Source: Phoronis ovalis
Taxonomy: Eukaryota > Phoronida > Phoronidae
DNA: 17,409 nucleotides
Direction of reading: 5' to 3'
Assembly (NCBI GenBank): GCA_028565635.1
Contig: JAOXYB010020860.1
Coordinates: forward strand, 1 to 17,409
Made by a program: the position numbers and the translations under genes. Below are positions 9,301 to 17,407 of the stretch, piece after piece; position 1 is the first letter of the stretch, and each line of letters starts with the position of its first letter. The notes under the pieces were generated by a model. It worked only from the letters and a program-made list of their open reading frames with translations. It made no database searches and had not been told where the DNA came from.

Positions 9301-12300
9301 ACATTCATTTGATACTTACTGTCTCAAGAATTTACAAGAAAGTATTGCTAAAGTTGTTAGAAACTCAAACTTCTTTCCTCGTGCTGAGAAAATATCCCCT
9401 TGCAAATTCTGAATATTTTCAAACACAAGATGCCTCAAATTCGGTAGACCATCTTTAGAGTCGTTATTTTCATCAGCATTATTCAGCATGCTCTTGGTCA
9501 TCAAGCCTTTAAACCGCTTTACCTGAAAATATGCATATGCTTTAAAATTAATTAAAACACTCATTAATTGAATGGTAATTTGCCTAAGATAGCCCAAGTT
9601 GCAAACTTGGGAAAGTTCAAAAGGCAGTTCCATTACCAACTATTGTGCTGACTTGGCATTACGTTGGGAGTCAAAAAACAGATAAAACAGTATATTTCCT
9701 AAAAGTAATCAATCCATCCATGAGCCATTTACCAGACAGATATATCTGGCCTGGTGACAAAGCTTACCCATTTTCCAAGTAACATACCATCTAACATCTC
9801 CATCTCCATAAAATCTCTGCATGAGGCTAAATGTAATGATGTCAGTTTTGGCATTTGTAGCGCAATGGAACAAAGATTACTAGCATCCTGCAGCAGAAAA
9901 AATTGGGAAAGTTAAAACATTATAATTTTATAACACTGTGAGTGAAAACATTTGAAAATACGAAATTTATCTAAACTGAATCTTACTTGGAATTAAGAAA
10001 GTCAAGTCTTCTAATTATGATGACCAGTTGCCTCAGAGCACACTAACTACAAGAGCACAAGCTTTTTTATTATCAAGCTCCCTTGTATGCTTTTATTCAG
10101 GAAACTGATACACACTAAGAACTACGCCATTTGTAAAATTACCAATGATTCATGTCAAAACAAAATTGGTGAAGGTAAAGATTCACAAGAAGACATAAAA
10201 CGGAGGGGGGTAAATGAAATTACTTATCTTCAAGAAGGACTCTGTCATAGTTTTAGTAAGTTAATGAAGGTTGAGTCAAGGATGGATTAATCTTCTGTCC
10301 AGTAATAACACTTTCGTTTCATAACCAATTGCTTATATTAGGATATTAAAAAATTGTGTACATGAGAAAACAATAACTCAGAAATAATAGCTGGGTAAAC
10401 TTACTTTAAATTCGAGTCTGATTAAATTGCTTGATTTGAGTGTGGCTTCAGACCATGAATCTCCTCCATGCTTCAATTCCTTTAGTGCTGGCATCTAATG
10501 ACAGAATCACTGATATTTCATTACCAAATAAAGTATATCTTACAAAACGTTTCTAAGGTAGCTGCCATTCAAAGACTGCTTTTATTATAGGGATCCTGGA
10601 GGACCTCTATTAATGTAGAATGATGTAATAAAGCAGTCTAGTTATTATTTAATGGTATTAGCAACATGATTTTTGCTACTTAACTTATATTAGCACTGTA
10701 GCGGGTTGAGCATCAAATACTTTGTAGATTTAATTATGGTTCTTGTACATAGCTTTACAATCCTGGTGAGACACAAGTTTTCAAAGCTATCACCAACCTG
10801 TTGACTTATTTTTGATTTCCAGATACAAGGTTTGCAAACAGAAACAATTGTACCAAATTCTGTTTGTTATCCAATGATCAAAGTTTCGTAGCAAAAATAA
10901 AAATTGTAATTACAGATGCACTACTATCTCAGTGTATTCAACATTTAGAAGAAATTGACTCACGATATATGATTTTTTTTAAATGACAGCAATTGTACAA
11001 AGCCATGGATTGTGTTTTTCCATTAAAGGGAAACCAACTGTTTTTTAAATAAAATTTTAATTGTTTCAAAATGTTATATTAGCTATAACAGGCAAGATAA
11101 CACCACAATAAATTAAGTGACTTAGGATTAGCTTAAATAATTTAGTAAATGACTAAATTTATTATAATCTTAAATGTATTTCTTAAAATATCCTTTATTT
11201 AAAGTAAGAAAAATAATTCACTAAAATGATATACCTTAGGTAACAAATTCTCATTCACCACATTTGGTGGCAGCTGCTTACATCCCATAATATTCAAAAC
11301 TTCTATTTGGTGAAGGTTTTGCATTGCTTCAAGACTATTTACCGTTAGTCTAACAAATAAAAATTACAATTCAATATCAAGATAAACAATGCATGTGACA
11401 TTCTACTAGATATCTTACATGATTAATTCTGCTTGTTAATTTCATGTTAAGATTGTGGACAAAAAAGGAGTGGCAACAAAATTGGGTTATATGCCAATAA
11501 CTAGCTTAGCAACAGTTTTATAGAGTTTTCAGGGTGGTAACATAATTACAATAACATAATTATAATAACATAATTATAATAACATAATAATAAACTGTTA
11601 CAGTCAATATACTTTGTTTTATTCTTGAATATTTTTTGCTCAATAATTTGTTGAGTTACTTGCTTAAATTCAAAACTTTAATGAAGGGGAACATTTTAAA
11701 ATTATTCTGTACTTCTTAATTTATTCTTGGCAAGAAGTCTACATTGTTCTTAATTAAAATCAAAGGTAATTCTGTCACCCATTGTTCAATTGATTTTAAT
11801 GGTTCAGCAGTGCACAGAAGCTAACTAAGTCAGGTTAATAAAAACAACATCTCAAGGTAATAATGATCAAATGCATTACAGTAAATGATTGCAGGTCTAA
11901 TAGTACCTGCTGCCACCTATGGACTCAGTCAGTAAAAAACTGTGATAATACAAAATAATATACAATACCTTATATCATAGCTGACATCCAGTTTCTTCAG
12001 CACTGGACTTTGCACACTGAGACTGCTTAATGTTGGCAACTTATTGATGCTAAGGCATTCAAGGCTGCCGGAATTAAGTTTTATTAACTGCAGGCTTTGG
12101 CAACTTGTTGTTGTGATAGTTTGCACTATTAAAACAAAACTGCAGGGTTTACACAATTGAGATTTCAATGCAACTTTTTACAAACTAAGATTTAGTTCAG
12201 TTCTATATCATACTAAGGTACATTTAAAGGTACAATTTCTACAGTTGCATTTAAGGAAAAAATTTATGATACATACACAGCTGGGTACATGTATCAAATA

Positions 12301-15300
12301 CATTCTTTGTACAACAGCTTGTGAGACAGCCAATATGACAAAATGTCCGGATGTTAAACACTAGCATTTAATCTGTAGCTTTTTAAATAATCCCCAGCAG
12401 TAAGTAACGGGCTATTGTATCGGAAACTTACATGATACACATTCCAAAGACAATGAACGAAGTCGTAAACATTCTGACACATCTACACACATCAATTCCG
12501 TGGCATGTTGTATCTCAACTAGTATTAATTCTAAAATTAAAACTTCTAAAATAACTCATCAAACAAAATGAACTAGCACCATATAAACACTGCATTTTTA
12601 CTGTTTACATTTTACAGTTTCATTGAATCACTATTATGGTTCATTGTACTTTATTTTTGGTTGTGCTAGGTTACATTCCCATACAGTCAGAGCAAAACAA
12701 GCAATAGTTGGGAAATATAGGGACAAGTAGCATCAAAGAAGCAAGGATACAACAGGTTTTGGACTACAGCAGCAGGATATCAGTATTTGTCAGCTGCGTA
12801 GTCAATCTGGGTAGTTCTACATGAATGCCAAATAATTTTGCCAGATTGCTATATTTTCAACAGGTACACCCAACATGTGTTTTTTACCGACTTTTGATTG
12901 CGATGTCATGGAGCTAAAGACGAAGTATAATGAGACATGAAATGAAAATGACAAAGTTCAAATCTAATGCGAAACATCAGATGCTCACAAAAGTTACCTA
13001 AACAAGACTTTAGTAGAAGCTGTTTTAATCGTGGAAAGTTGGAACCATGTACATTTGCAGGAGTTAGTTGCGATAAGCTTGATTCTGACAAATCTAAACA
13101 TTCCAACATAGGACAATTCCTTGCCAGGGTTTCAACACATTCAGGATTCAAACAAACACCAACAAGTCTGGAAAAGAAATTTATTTAATAAATAAACCAA
13201 CTACGTATCTTATAACCTAGGTAGCAACATATCAAAATTGAAAGAAACTAAAAGGTGTAAAAATACAGATATGGGGTTTAAATGTGAAATGGGTTATTCA
13301 TTTTATTATACAAGTTCACATACAAAATATAGATTTCTCCATTGCGGGTTGCTACTTTGATCCTCATTATCCTCCATTTGTAATATTTGTAAACTGTTAC
13401 AAGGAAATCAAAACATGCTATTTTTTTTAAAAATACATACCTAACAGACTGAAGTCCCAATAATATATTGGGATCTCGATGTTTTAAATTCAGTAGCACC
13501 ACCTGTTGACAACTGCAAGAAAAAATACATTCAGATAAATTACCAGTGTATCTTGTACCTTGTACCACACAATACGTAGAATTTTAATTAATTAGTTTTA
13601 GAAGATGTATTTTGTTAATATTTATGTAGTGTAAATTAGTTTTGACCATTTATTTGTTTTAAAATTAACAAGAAATTATTTCACAAGTTTCCTGAATGGC
13701 AACAAATGAGGACATAGTGGTAACATTTTTGAAAGAAACTTGTCAAACGAAAAACAAGACTTTTTAGAAATTTTGTTTTGCGACAAATATTATCCTTCTC
13801 ATGTTGCTAGTAAGGTAGGATCCTAAATAGTCTGTTTTAAAATTAACGCATGAGCACAGTTTTACTCGGTGTCACTTTTTCAACCTAACCACAAGGACAT
13901 TTGCTCTTCAGAATGTTTACCATTTATTTTTTATAATAATATGTTAACAAACAAAATTTAGACAAAAACATATTTTGCTCAATAATTATCAATGTCTTAA
14001 TTTGATTAGCCTATTTTTCTCGGAGCTCCCTCACCTCTGCTACAAAGGACAAATAATCGTATGTCAATACTGTACGTTCAATGTTATAGAATAATTATTA
14101 TAGTAACAAGTGAATAACAATGCTTTTATTTTATGATGGGTATATTCTAGCATACTATCGTGGATAGAAAGGCATACCTAGTAAAGCTTTTATAAAATTA
14201 CAAGAATATTCACACCAAACTGCAACTCAAGAAAGACACTATTTCAATAATGACGTGAACCACTGATACATGAGACACCTCAGATAAAGCCTGTATGGTG
14301 ACTGAGGAATCGAAACCAAACCTCATGTTTGTAGAGCAAAAAGTGAACTTACTTTTGAACTGACAACTGACTTATACGACTATGAGTGGACACAATATCG
14401 GTAATAGCATCACTATGAACATATAAGGAGTCAGCAATCCACAAACTTCGCAGTCTAATACACTTTGCAGCTATTGTACAAACTGTAAAATATGACATAA
14501 TATCATGTTATCCGCTATGGACTAACTAGACACTAGCCAATCAAAATAGTAATTGCTTTAACTATCTTAGGTCTTGTTTCTATTTTCAAAACAGATCTAC
14601 TTTTGATTTACTCTTATTAGAAATCATGGAATATAACATCTGTTATCTGTATTTAGCATGTTTTACTTTTTGGTATTACAATAATTTAAAAGCACTTAAA
14701 TTCTTTAGGCAACACCTAGACCAAGGCAAGTTAATAAATTTAGCACTGTATGCTTTCACATACATGTACCTACCTCCTTTTGAGGTAAGTTCTCTTGAAG
14801 TAACATTGATATTGCACAAGCGTGGACATTTTCGTAGAATTTCCAATATCAGCCTGTCATATGTGTTTAGATTTTCTCCAGAAGAGGGAGTACCTGTCTC
14901 CCCATTATCTTCATTATCGCTGTTTTCATCTTCCATTTGACCAACATCGTCATCATCATCATCTTCCACATAATCGTCATCATGATTTACGTAGTTTGTG
15001 ATATACTTTGCCACATCATCATCTGTCTGTTTTGCTGATTCAGATAAAATAGATGCCAAATCTGAACAGTCGACTGGGCCCAATATGAGTTGCTCTGAAA
15101 CCAAGGAGGAATTTTCTGAGAATTTTTTAGAAATTTCACAAAAGGCTGACGACTATTCAGTCTATCACAAATGTTCTTAATGAAATGTCATTGCCATCCG
15201 TAAGTAGTACATATACTGGAGTTCAGCAGGAAATATTATATTCACTATGACAATTACTATGTAAAAGCTCTTACAACTACAACATAAATGATCAAACTTT

Positions 15301-16377
15301 TTGATATCCATGCCTTTTCAATTAGCTTTACCTGCATTAGGACATTTCTCTACAATATACAGGACACGACTGGCTGAAATACCTCTTACTATAAACCGAC
15401 AAAAATCCAACATTTTCATTCTTTGCCTACATGAAACAAAAACATAGTTAATAAATATTACTATACGGTGCACATAATATGTATGATATTTACGATTTAA
15501 AAATGGCCATTTCCAATTTTAAAAAGCTCAAGTTGACAATCGAACAATTGTTACGAGTCACCTATTTTCCCCAGCTTAGATATGAAAGGATTCACAAGGC
15601 ACCACCAGACTGTAGTTGTGCCAAGTACATACATAGTTCACTCCAGTAAGTCCTAATCTATGACCCACTAATGATCAGCCAACGACTTGATTGTAGCTCA
15701 TAATATTTTGCTATCTCGAAGTGCCTGTCCCTCTTTTTATTCTTAAAACCTAATGTGAATAGAAACACCAGATCCAAAATCATTTTACACTAGAACAAGT
15801 GCAGCCTATTTGAGATAGCAAAAACCCATGACCCTACATCAAGCTGTAGCAGCAACAGTATGGACATGTATTCAGGACTAAATCCAGTAAGCAATGTTGT
15901 ATTTCCATGAACAGCAAAATATTTTCCATACCTTTTTATTAGAGACTCAAAGGGATAGTATTAAGAAGTGCCAGTTACTTCGATTTTATTGAATGATACC
16001 TTTTTTTAATTTTTAAAACTTCCAAGCACCTACAATTATGGTAAAGCAAGGCTTATTTTTTGAATGTACAACTTACCACAGAGCTCCAGATTGGACTAAG
16101 TCACGAAAAGTTGTGCAAGTCTGAGCCACAACTAACAAGTCATACCACTCCAAATGACTTAAAACTTCAAACAAAACCTCACTGGAGAAAACTTCTAGAA
16201 TGGAATAATGACTGTAAAACCTATAAAATATAGTTGTTCATTGAGTAACCATATTACTATATAGTCTTAGCTCTGTGACTCTACTGGGTCATCCCAGCTT
16301 GGGATCATAGGTTTCAGTTACCTCAAAGTGACCACATTCAACTATACTTACGCCAAATGTGTGAAACTTGAAGCCAT
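5813..16377 (-). CDS. F-box and leucine-rich-repeat protein, 18 coding exons, 959 aa (predicted SCF substrate adaptor)
   Basis: I assembled this gene by eye from GT-AG sites and matching phases. Exons in transcript order: 16377-16352, 16220-16077, 15426-15332, 15145-14774, 14482-14353, 13512-13441, 13167-12998, 12530-12432, 12125-11969, 11349-11235, 10494-10405, 9887-9768, 9522-9320, 8846-8735, 8309-8149, 7247-7122, 6764-6644, 6379-5813. They total 2880 nt: 959 codons plus TAA. The start ATG (16377-16375) has an in-frame TGA two codons upstream. Residues 18-57 form an F-box (FSSEVLFEVLSHLEWYDLL, then C44 and W57). Residues 144-168 are an acidic insert. From about 190 onward, cysteine-type LRRs (CPxLxxLxL, C-P-K-L, LTD) continue to the C terminus, with no transmembrane segment or signal peptide. 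F-box proteins bind SKP1 in SCF ubiquitin ligases through the F-box and substrates through the LRRs. Length and layout recall plant FBL15/SLOMO proteins (from memory). The substrate is unknown. Confidence 0.88.
6380..6643 (-). other. Intron 17 of the F-box gene
   Basis: A 264-bp intron. Its minus-strand frame stays partly open into exon 18, but the TTTTTGCAG acceptor at 6380 marks the boundary, and exon 17 joins there in phase 0. Nothing else is seen. Confidence 0.75.
6644..6764 (-). CDS. F-box gene exon 17 (LRR)
   Basis: Acceptor ATTTTAG, donor GTATGG. It encodes residues 731-771: TTCPNLSSLRLTGLRRL, then a less regular part ending in CNNLTK. Confidence 0.9.
6765..7121 (-). other. Intron 16, with a cluster of ACTAGT palindromes
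   Basis: Mostly featureless, except 7020-7073, where ACTAGT or CTAGT recurs about five times in some 50 bases and can pair with itself. No coding exon could be placed here without breaking the phase between exons 16 and 17. Confidence 0.5.
7122..7247 (-). CDS. F-box gene exon 16 (cysteine-type LRR)
   Basis: Acceptor TCTATTAG, donor GTAAAT. It encodes residues 689-730 and holds the most typical repeats of the protein: CPKLESICLHKCDSLTD (690-706), then SCTAVTSLQLTGCHKL. This is the C-P-x-L...C...LTD pattern of AMN1/FBXL-type LRRs. Confidence 0.92.
7248..8148 (-). other. Intron 15, the longest intron (901 bp)
   Basis: AT-rich, with a TA dinucleotide run at 7284-7308 and an A-tract at 7740-7748. 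No exon, RNA gene or mobile-element terminus is seen. Confidence 0.6.
7284..7308. repeat. (TA)n dinucleotide repeat
   Basis: About 12 uninterrupted TA units within intron 15 of the F-box gene. Confidence 0.95.
8149..8309 (-). CDS. F-box gene exon 15 (LRR)
   Basis: Acceptor GCTTTAG, donor GTAATA. It encodes residues 636-688: LCENLQKLNVTGTSFGAF, then SSELIQLEVTGICMM. The frame is open throughout and in phase with both neighbours. Confidence 0.87.
8310..9319 (-). other. Introns 14 (8310-8734) and 13 (8847-9319), flanking exon 14
   Basis: Noncoding apart from exon 14. Plus-strand frames at 8288-8521 and 8976-9170 are open, but they show no domain, and the first overlaps coding exon 15, so I treat them as chance. 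No repeats or RNA genes are seen. Confidence 0.6.
8735..8846 (-). CDS. F-box gene exon 14 (LRR)
   Basis: Acceptor TTTGTAG, donor GTACAG. It encodes residues 598-635: WPCLETIQIISCSKLTQLKI, then INCSQITSVTVQ. These are clear LRRs with cysteines at the turn. Confidence 0.88.
9320..9522 (-). CDS. F-box gene exon 13 (LRR)
   Basis: Acceptor TTTTCAG, donor GTAAGT. It encodes residues 531-597. A polar loop rich in Asn and Asp (NNADENNDSKDG) precedes the repeats LPNLRHLVFENIQNL and FLTTLAILSCKFL. A second usable AG lies 13 nt into the exon. Confidence 0.83.
9768..9887 (-). CDS. F-box gene exon 12 (LRR), competing donors
   Basis: The acceptor is CTGCAG. It encodes residues 491-530, including LQMPKLTSLHLASCRDFMEM. 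I end it at donor GTAAGC (9767-9762), which keeps phase 0 into exon 13. A stronger-looking donor GTATGT (9787-9782), 20 nt upstream, shifts the frame and hits a stop at once if joined to the first acceptor of exon 13. Confidence 0.75.
9888..11234 (-). other. Introns 11 (9888-10404) and 10 (10495-11234), flanking exon 11
   Basis: AT-rich intronic DNA. A 67-codon plus-strand frame at 10087-10290 lacks recognisable features. A short A/T-rich block at 11030-11220 has nothing interpretable. Confidence 0.55.
10405..10494 (-). CDS. F-box gene exon 11
   Basis: This exon of exactly 30 codons (residues 461-490), between acceptor TCATTAG and donor GTAAGT, reads MPALKELKHGGDSW and later SSNLIRLEFK. Both flanking introns are phase 0, so it could be skipped without changing frame. 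Confidence 0.85.
11235..11349 (-). CDS. F-box gene exon 10 (LRR)
   Basis: Acceptor TTGTTAG, donor GTATAT. It encodes residues 422-460, with MQNLHQIEVLNIMGCKQLP (431-449), a cysteine-type LRR, and ends exactly on a codon (AAG). Confidence 0.88.
11350..11968 (-). other. Intron 9 of the F-box gene
   Basis: A 619-bp intron whose only clear feature is the short tandem array at 11538-11593. No further exon is needed by the phases of exons 9 and 10. Confidence 0.6.
11538..11593. repeat. Four tandem copies of a 14-bp unit, TAACATAATTATAA
   Basis: Copies begin at 11538, 11552, 11566 and 11580. The second and third are identical; the first and fourth differ by one or two bases. The array sits in intron 9. 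Confidence 0.9.
11969..12125 (-). CDS. F-box gene exon 9 (LRR)
   Basis: Acceptor TTTTAATAG, donor GTATTG. It encodes residues 370-421, with short regular repeats: SLQLIKLNSGSLECLSINKL, then LSSLSVQSPVLKKLDVSYD. The tight spacing resembles the compact LRRs of FBL15-type proteins. Confidence 0.9.
12126..12997 (-). other. Introns 8 (12126-12431) and 7 (12531-12997), flanking exon 8
   Basis: Noncoding apart from exon 8. No recognisable repeat or RNA. Part of intron 7 (about 12670-12860) is less AT-rich than the rest but shows no coding frame. Confidence 0.55.
12432..12530 (-). CDS. F-box gene exon 8 (LRR), two possible acceptors
   Basis: It encodes residues 337-369, including CVDVSECLRLRSLSLEC. 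The donor is GTAAGT. Acceptor AG at 12532-12531 follows a T-rich tract and gives the 99-nt form. A second AG at 12520-12519 would shorten the exon by 12 nt (start 12518) and stay in frame. Confidence 0.8.
12998..13167 (-). CDS. F-box gene exon 7 (LRR)
   Basis: Acceptor TTTCCAG, donor GTAACT. It encodes residues 280-336, with the clear repeat ARNCPMLECLDLSES (295-309) and FPRLKQLLLKSCL (324-336). Confidence 0.9.
13168..14352 (-). other. Introns 6 (13168-13440) and 5 (13513-14352), flanking exon 6
   Basis: Ordinary AT-rich intron sequence. I found no exon, RNA gene or clear repeat in the 840-bp intron 5. Confidence 0.55.
13441..13512 (-). CDS. F-box gene exon 6 (LRR)
   Basis: This short 72-nt exon, between acceptor CTTGCAG and donor GTATGT, encodes residues 256-279 (NCQQVVLLNLKHRDP, then NILLGLQSV). 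Both ends fit the neighbours' phases. Confidence 0.85.
   Translation of the reverse strand: MSTGGATEFKTSRSQYIIGTSVC
14353..14482 (-). CDS. F-box gene exon 5 (LRR)
   Basis: Acceptor TTTACAG and donor GTAAGT are both strong. It encodes residues 213-255, with the LRR core KCIRLRSLWIADSL and a following helix-like stretch. Confidence 0.88.
14774..15145 (-). CDS. F-box gene exon 4 (acidic insert)
   Basis: This is the longest internal exon (372 nt), encoding residues 89-212. A Ser-rich start is followed by a strongly acidic run at 144-168 (six consecutive Asp at 150-155, then several Glu/Asp/Asn), a polar linker, and a return to LRR pattern at LRKCPRLCNINV (192-203). The acidic part is probably disordered. 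The acceptor (GTCAG at 15150-15146) was chosen for phase; no in-frame stop lies inside the exon. The donor is GTAGGT. Confidence 0.82.
15332..15426 (-). CDS. F-box gene exon 3 (end of F-box, first LRR-like turn)
   Basis: It lies between acceptor ATGTAG and donor GTAAAG and encodes residues 57-88. It starts with the shared Trp (WQRMKMLDFCRFIV) and ends in VEKCPNA, the C-P motif typical of cysteine-type LRRs. Confidence 0.85.
15427..16076 (-). other. Intron 2 of the F-box gene
   Basis: A 650-bp intron separating the F-box exon from the first LRR exon. Its central part (about 15679-15850) is an inverted repeat, listed separately. The rest shows nothing. Confidence 0.6.
15679..15850. mobile_element. 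Short inverted-repeat element inside intron 2
   Basis: The left arm (about 15679-15730) pairs with the reverse complement of the right arm (about 15850-15801). Shared blocks are CTTGAT, GTAG, TCAT, TTTGCTATCTC and CTG. The loop is about 70 bp. There is no coding frame. It is probably a decayed MITE; target duplications are not visible. Confidence 0.5.
16077..16220 (-). CDS. F-box gene exon 2 (F-box core)
   Basis: This exon encodes residues 10-56 between acceptor TTATAG and donor GTAAGT. It holds almost the whole F-box: VFSSEVLFEVLSHLEW, DLL at 36-38, C44 and F48. The closing Trp is split with exon 3. It is the key evidence for the SKP1-binding role. Confidence 0.9.
16262..16300 (+). repeat. 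Dispersed repeat, copy 1 (second copy at 17213-17258)
   Basis: TAGTCTTAGCT, GACTCTACT and GGGTCAT-CCCAG recur in the same order and orientation at 17213-17258, with a few insertions. The palindrome ATCCCAGCTTGGGAT (16291-16305) overlaps the right end. This copy lies in intron 1 of the F-box gene. Confidence 0.45.
16352..16377 (-). CDS. F-box gene exon 1 (start codon, residues 1-9)
   Basis: This 26-nt coding part begins ATGGCTTCAAGT (MASSFTHLA) and ends at GC|GTAAGT. An in-frame TGA at 16383-16381 closes the frame upstream and supports this start. The split codon GC+G joins exon 2 in frame. Confidence 0.8.
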
Positions 16378-17212
16378 GACTCAGGGGAATAACTGGCACC
16401 CTGAGTGTGTTTTTGAAAAGCCCTAAATGTGCTATTCTGTTTTAAATGTTGACCCCTTTTCTCTGACTCAGACTGAAAGAAACTTTACTCAGAAATTACA
16501 GAAACTAAAGGCAATTGGCCGCAGCAATCAGAAACATTCAAAACAAACTGTTAGTTGGGCCACCTTGAGTGGTAAATTGGCCGTTTTAATCGGTTTTGAT
16601 TTTAGTATTAAATGGGAATTGAAGTACCATAGTAAAAACATCACCCCAATGCACAGTTTTTACAGTTATACATCAAAAATCTAACACAAATTGCATAACC
16701 CACTTTAACATGTTTTATTTTTAAAAAACACCCTTTTTTGTTCACTAAGTTGCGTATCAGCCATTGATTTGAGTCAAGACTCCAGGGGACTTGACAAGCA
16801 TTCACAGTGACAGTATAAACATGTCACCCCATGGACACCCTTTTTCTGCCTCCATTTCTACCATTTGGGAACGTTTTTATGCTTATTTACCATTTTCTCC
16901 TATAGTGTGTGCTTTTTGCAAATGCATTTTAACCATGTCATATTTTTTTCAATAATTGATTACTTATGGCAAGGTGTCTCATTTCTGGATCTAAATTTCC
17001 AGAATTTTGTTTATTGCTTTTGCCATAGGGTACATTTGTGTTTATAATTCTAAGATTTTTTTACCATGGGGTGCATTTCTTGCAAACAAATTTTTTCCAT
17101 GGGGCATATTTTCGGAATGCAGTTTTTACCAAAAGTAAGAGTTTCTTGCCTTGGGCCTCACACACCCATCAAGTTTTTTGGGAAGTATCTCTCGGGCTTG
17201 ACATGTCTGATA
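16378..17212. other. 5' flank of the F-box gene
   Basis: It should contain the promoter and 5' UTR of the F-box gene; no clear TATA box or CpG-rich promoter is visible. A plus-strand 85-codon frame at 16427-16684 has no recognisable domain. The right half consists of degenerate CCATGGGG-type repeats. Confidence 0.4.
16860..17140. repeat. Degenerate short repeats built on CCATGGGG and T-tracts
   Basis: Variants of a TTTT-ACCATGGGGTGCATTT motif recur at about 16932, 16968, 17022, 17063 and 17096, separated by T-rich stretches with uneven spacing of about 33-54 bases. The region looks like an eroded minisatellite or low-complexity repeat. The plus-strand frames across it are repetitive as a result and are unlikely to be genes. 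Confidence 0.45.
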
Positions 17213-17258
17213 CTAGACCTAGCTTCATAACTCTACTACCGTAGGGTCATGGCCCAGA
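17213..17258 (+). repeat. Dispersed repeat, copy 2
   Basis: The partner of 16262-16300. It contains TAGACCTAGCT, AACTCTACTA, GTAGGGTCATGG and CCCAGATAG. The GTAGGGTCATG part also resembles an arm of the intron 2 inverted repeat, hinting at one repeat family. Confidence 0.4.
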
Positions 17259-17320
17259 TAGTGTTAAAACCAGTAGAAGTTGGCTTCTTGCAAAAAACTC
17301 TCACTGTGTGTCAAAAAAAA

Positions 17321-17407
17321 TCAATAAACTAACATTACGAAATATCCTGCTTGCCGCTCAACCACACTTCTAAACCTGTGAAGTGCAAGAGACCGGTATT
17401 CGCTCAC
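17321..17407 (-). CDS. Possible C-terminal end of another minus-strand coding region, cut by the window edge
   Basis: From base 17407 down, the minus strand is open for 28 codons (VSEYRSLALHRFRS, then VVERQAGYFVMLVY) and stops at TGA (17323-17321). The block is clearly more GC-rich than its surroundings, which favours an exon or an inserted element. However, the plus strand is also open across it, and the edge itself reads like a splice donor (GTGAGC) or an acceptor-like CACAG. I do not recognise the protein. A repeat fragment is equally possible. Confidence 0.2.
   Translation of the reverse strand: MSEYRSLALHRFRSVVERQAGYFVMLVY

Noticed and set aside
12967-13188. A 73-codon plus-strand frame
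   Set aside because: It is the antisense shadow of exon 7, whose minus-strand frame has clear LRRs and splice sites.
16427-16684. An 85-codon plus-strand frame upstream of the F-box gene
   Set aside because: No recognisable domain or conserved motif. It lies in the region expected to hold the 5' UTR and promoter of the F-box gene.
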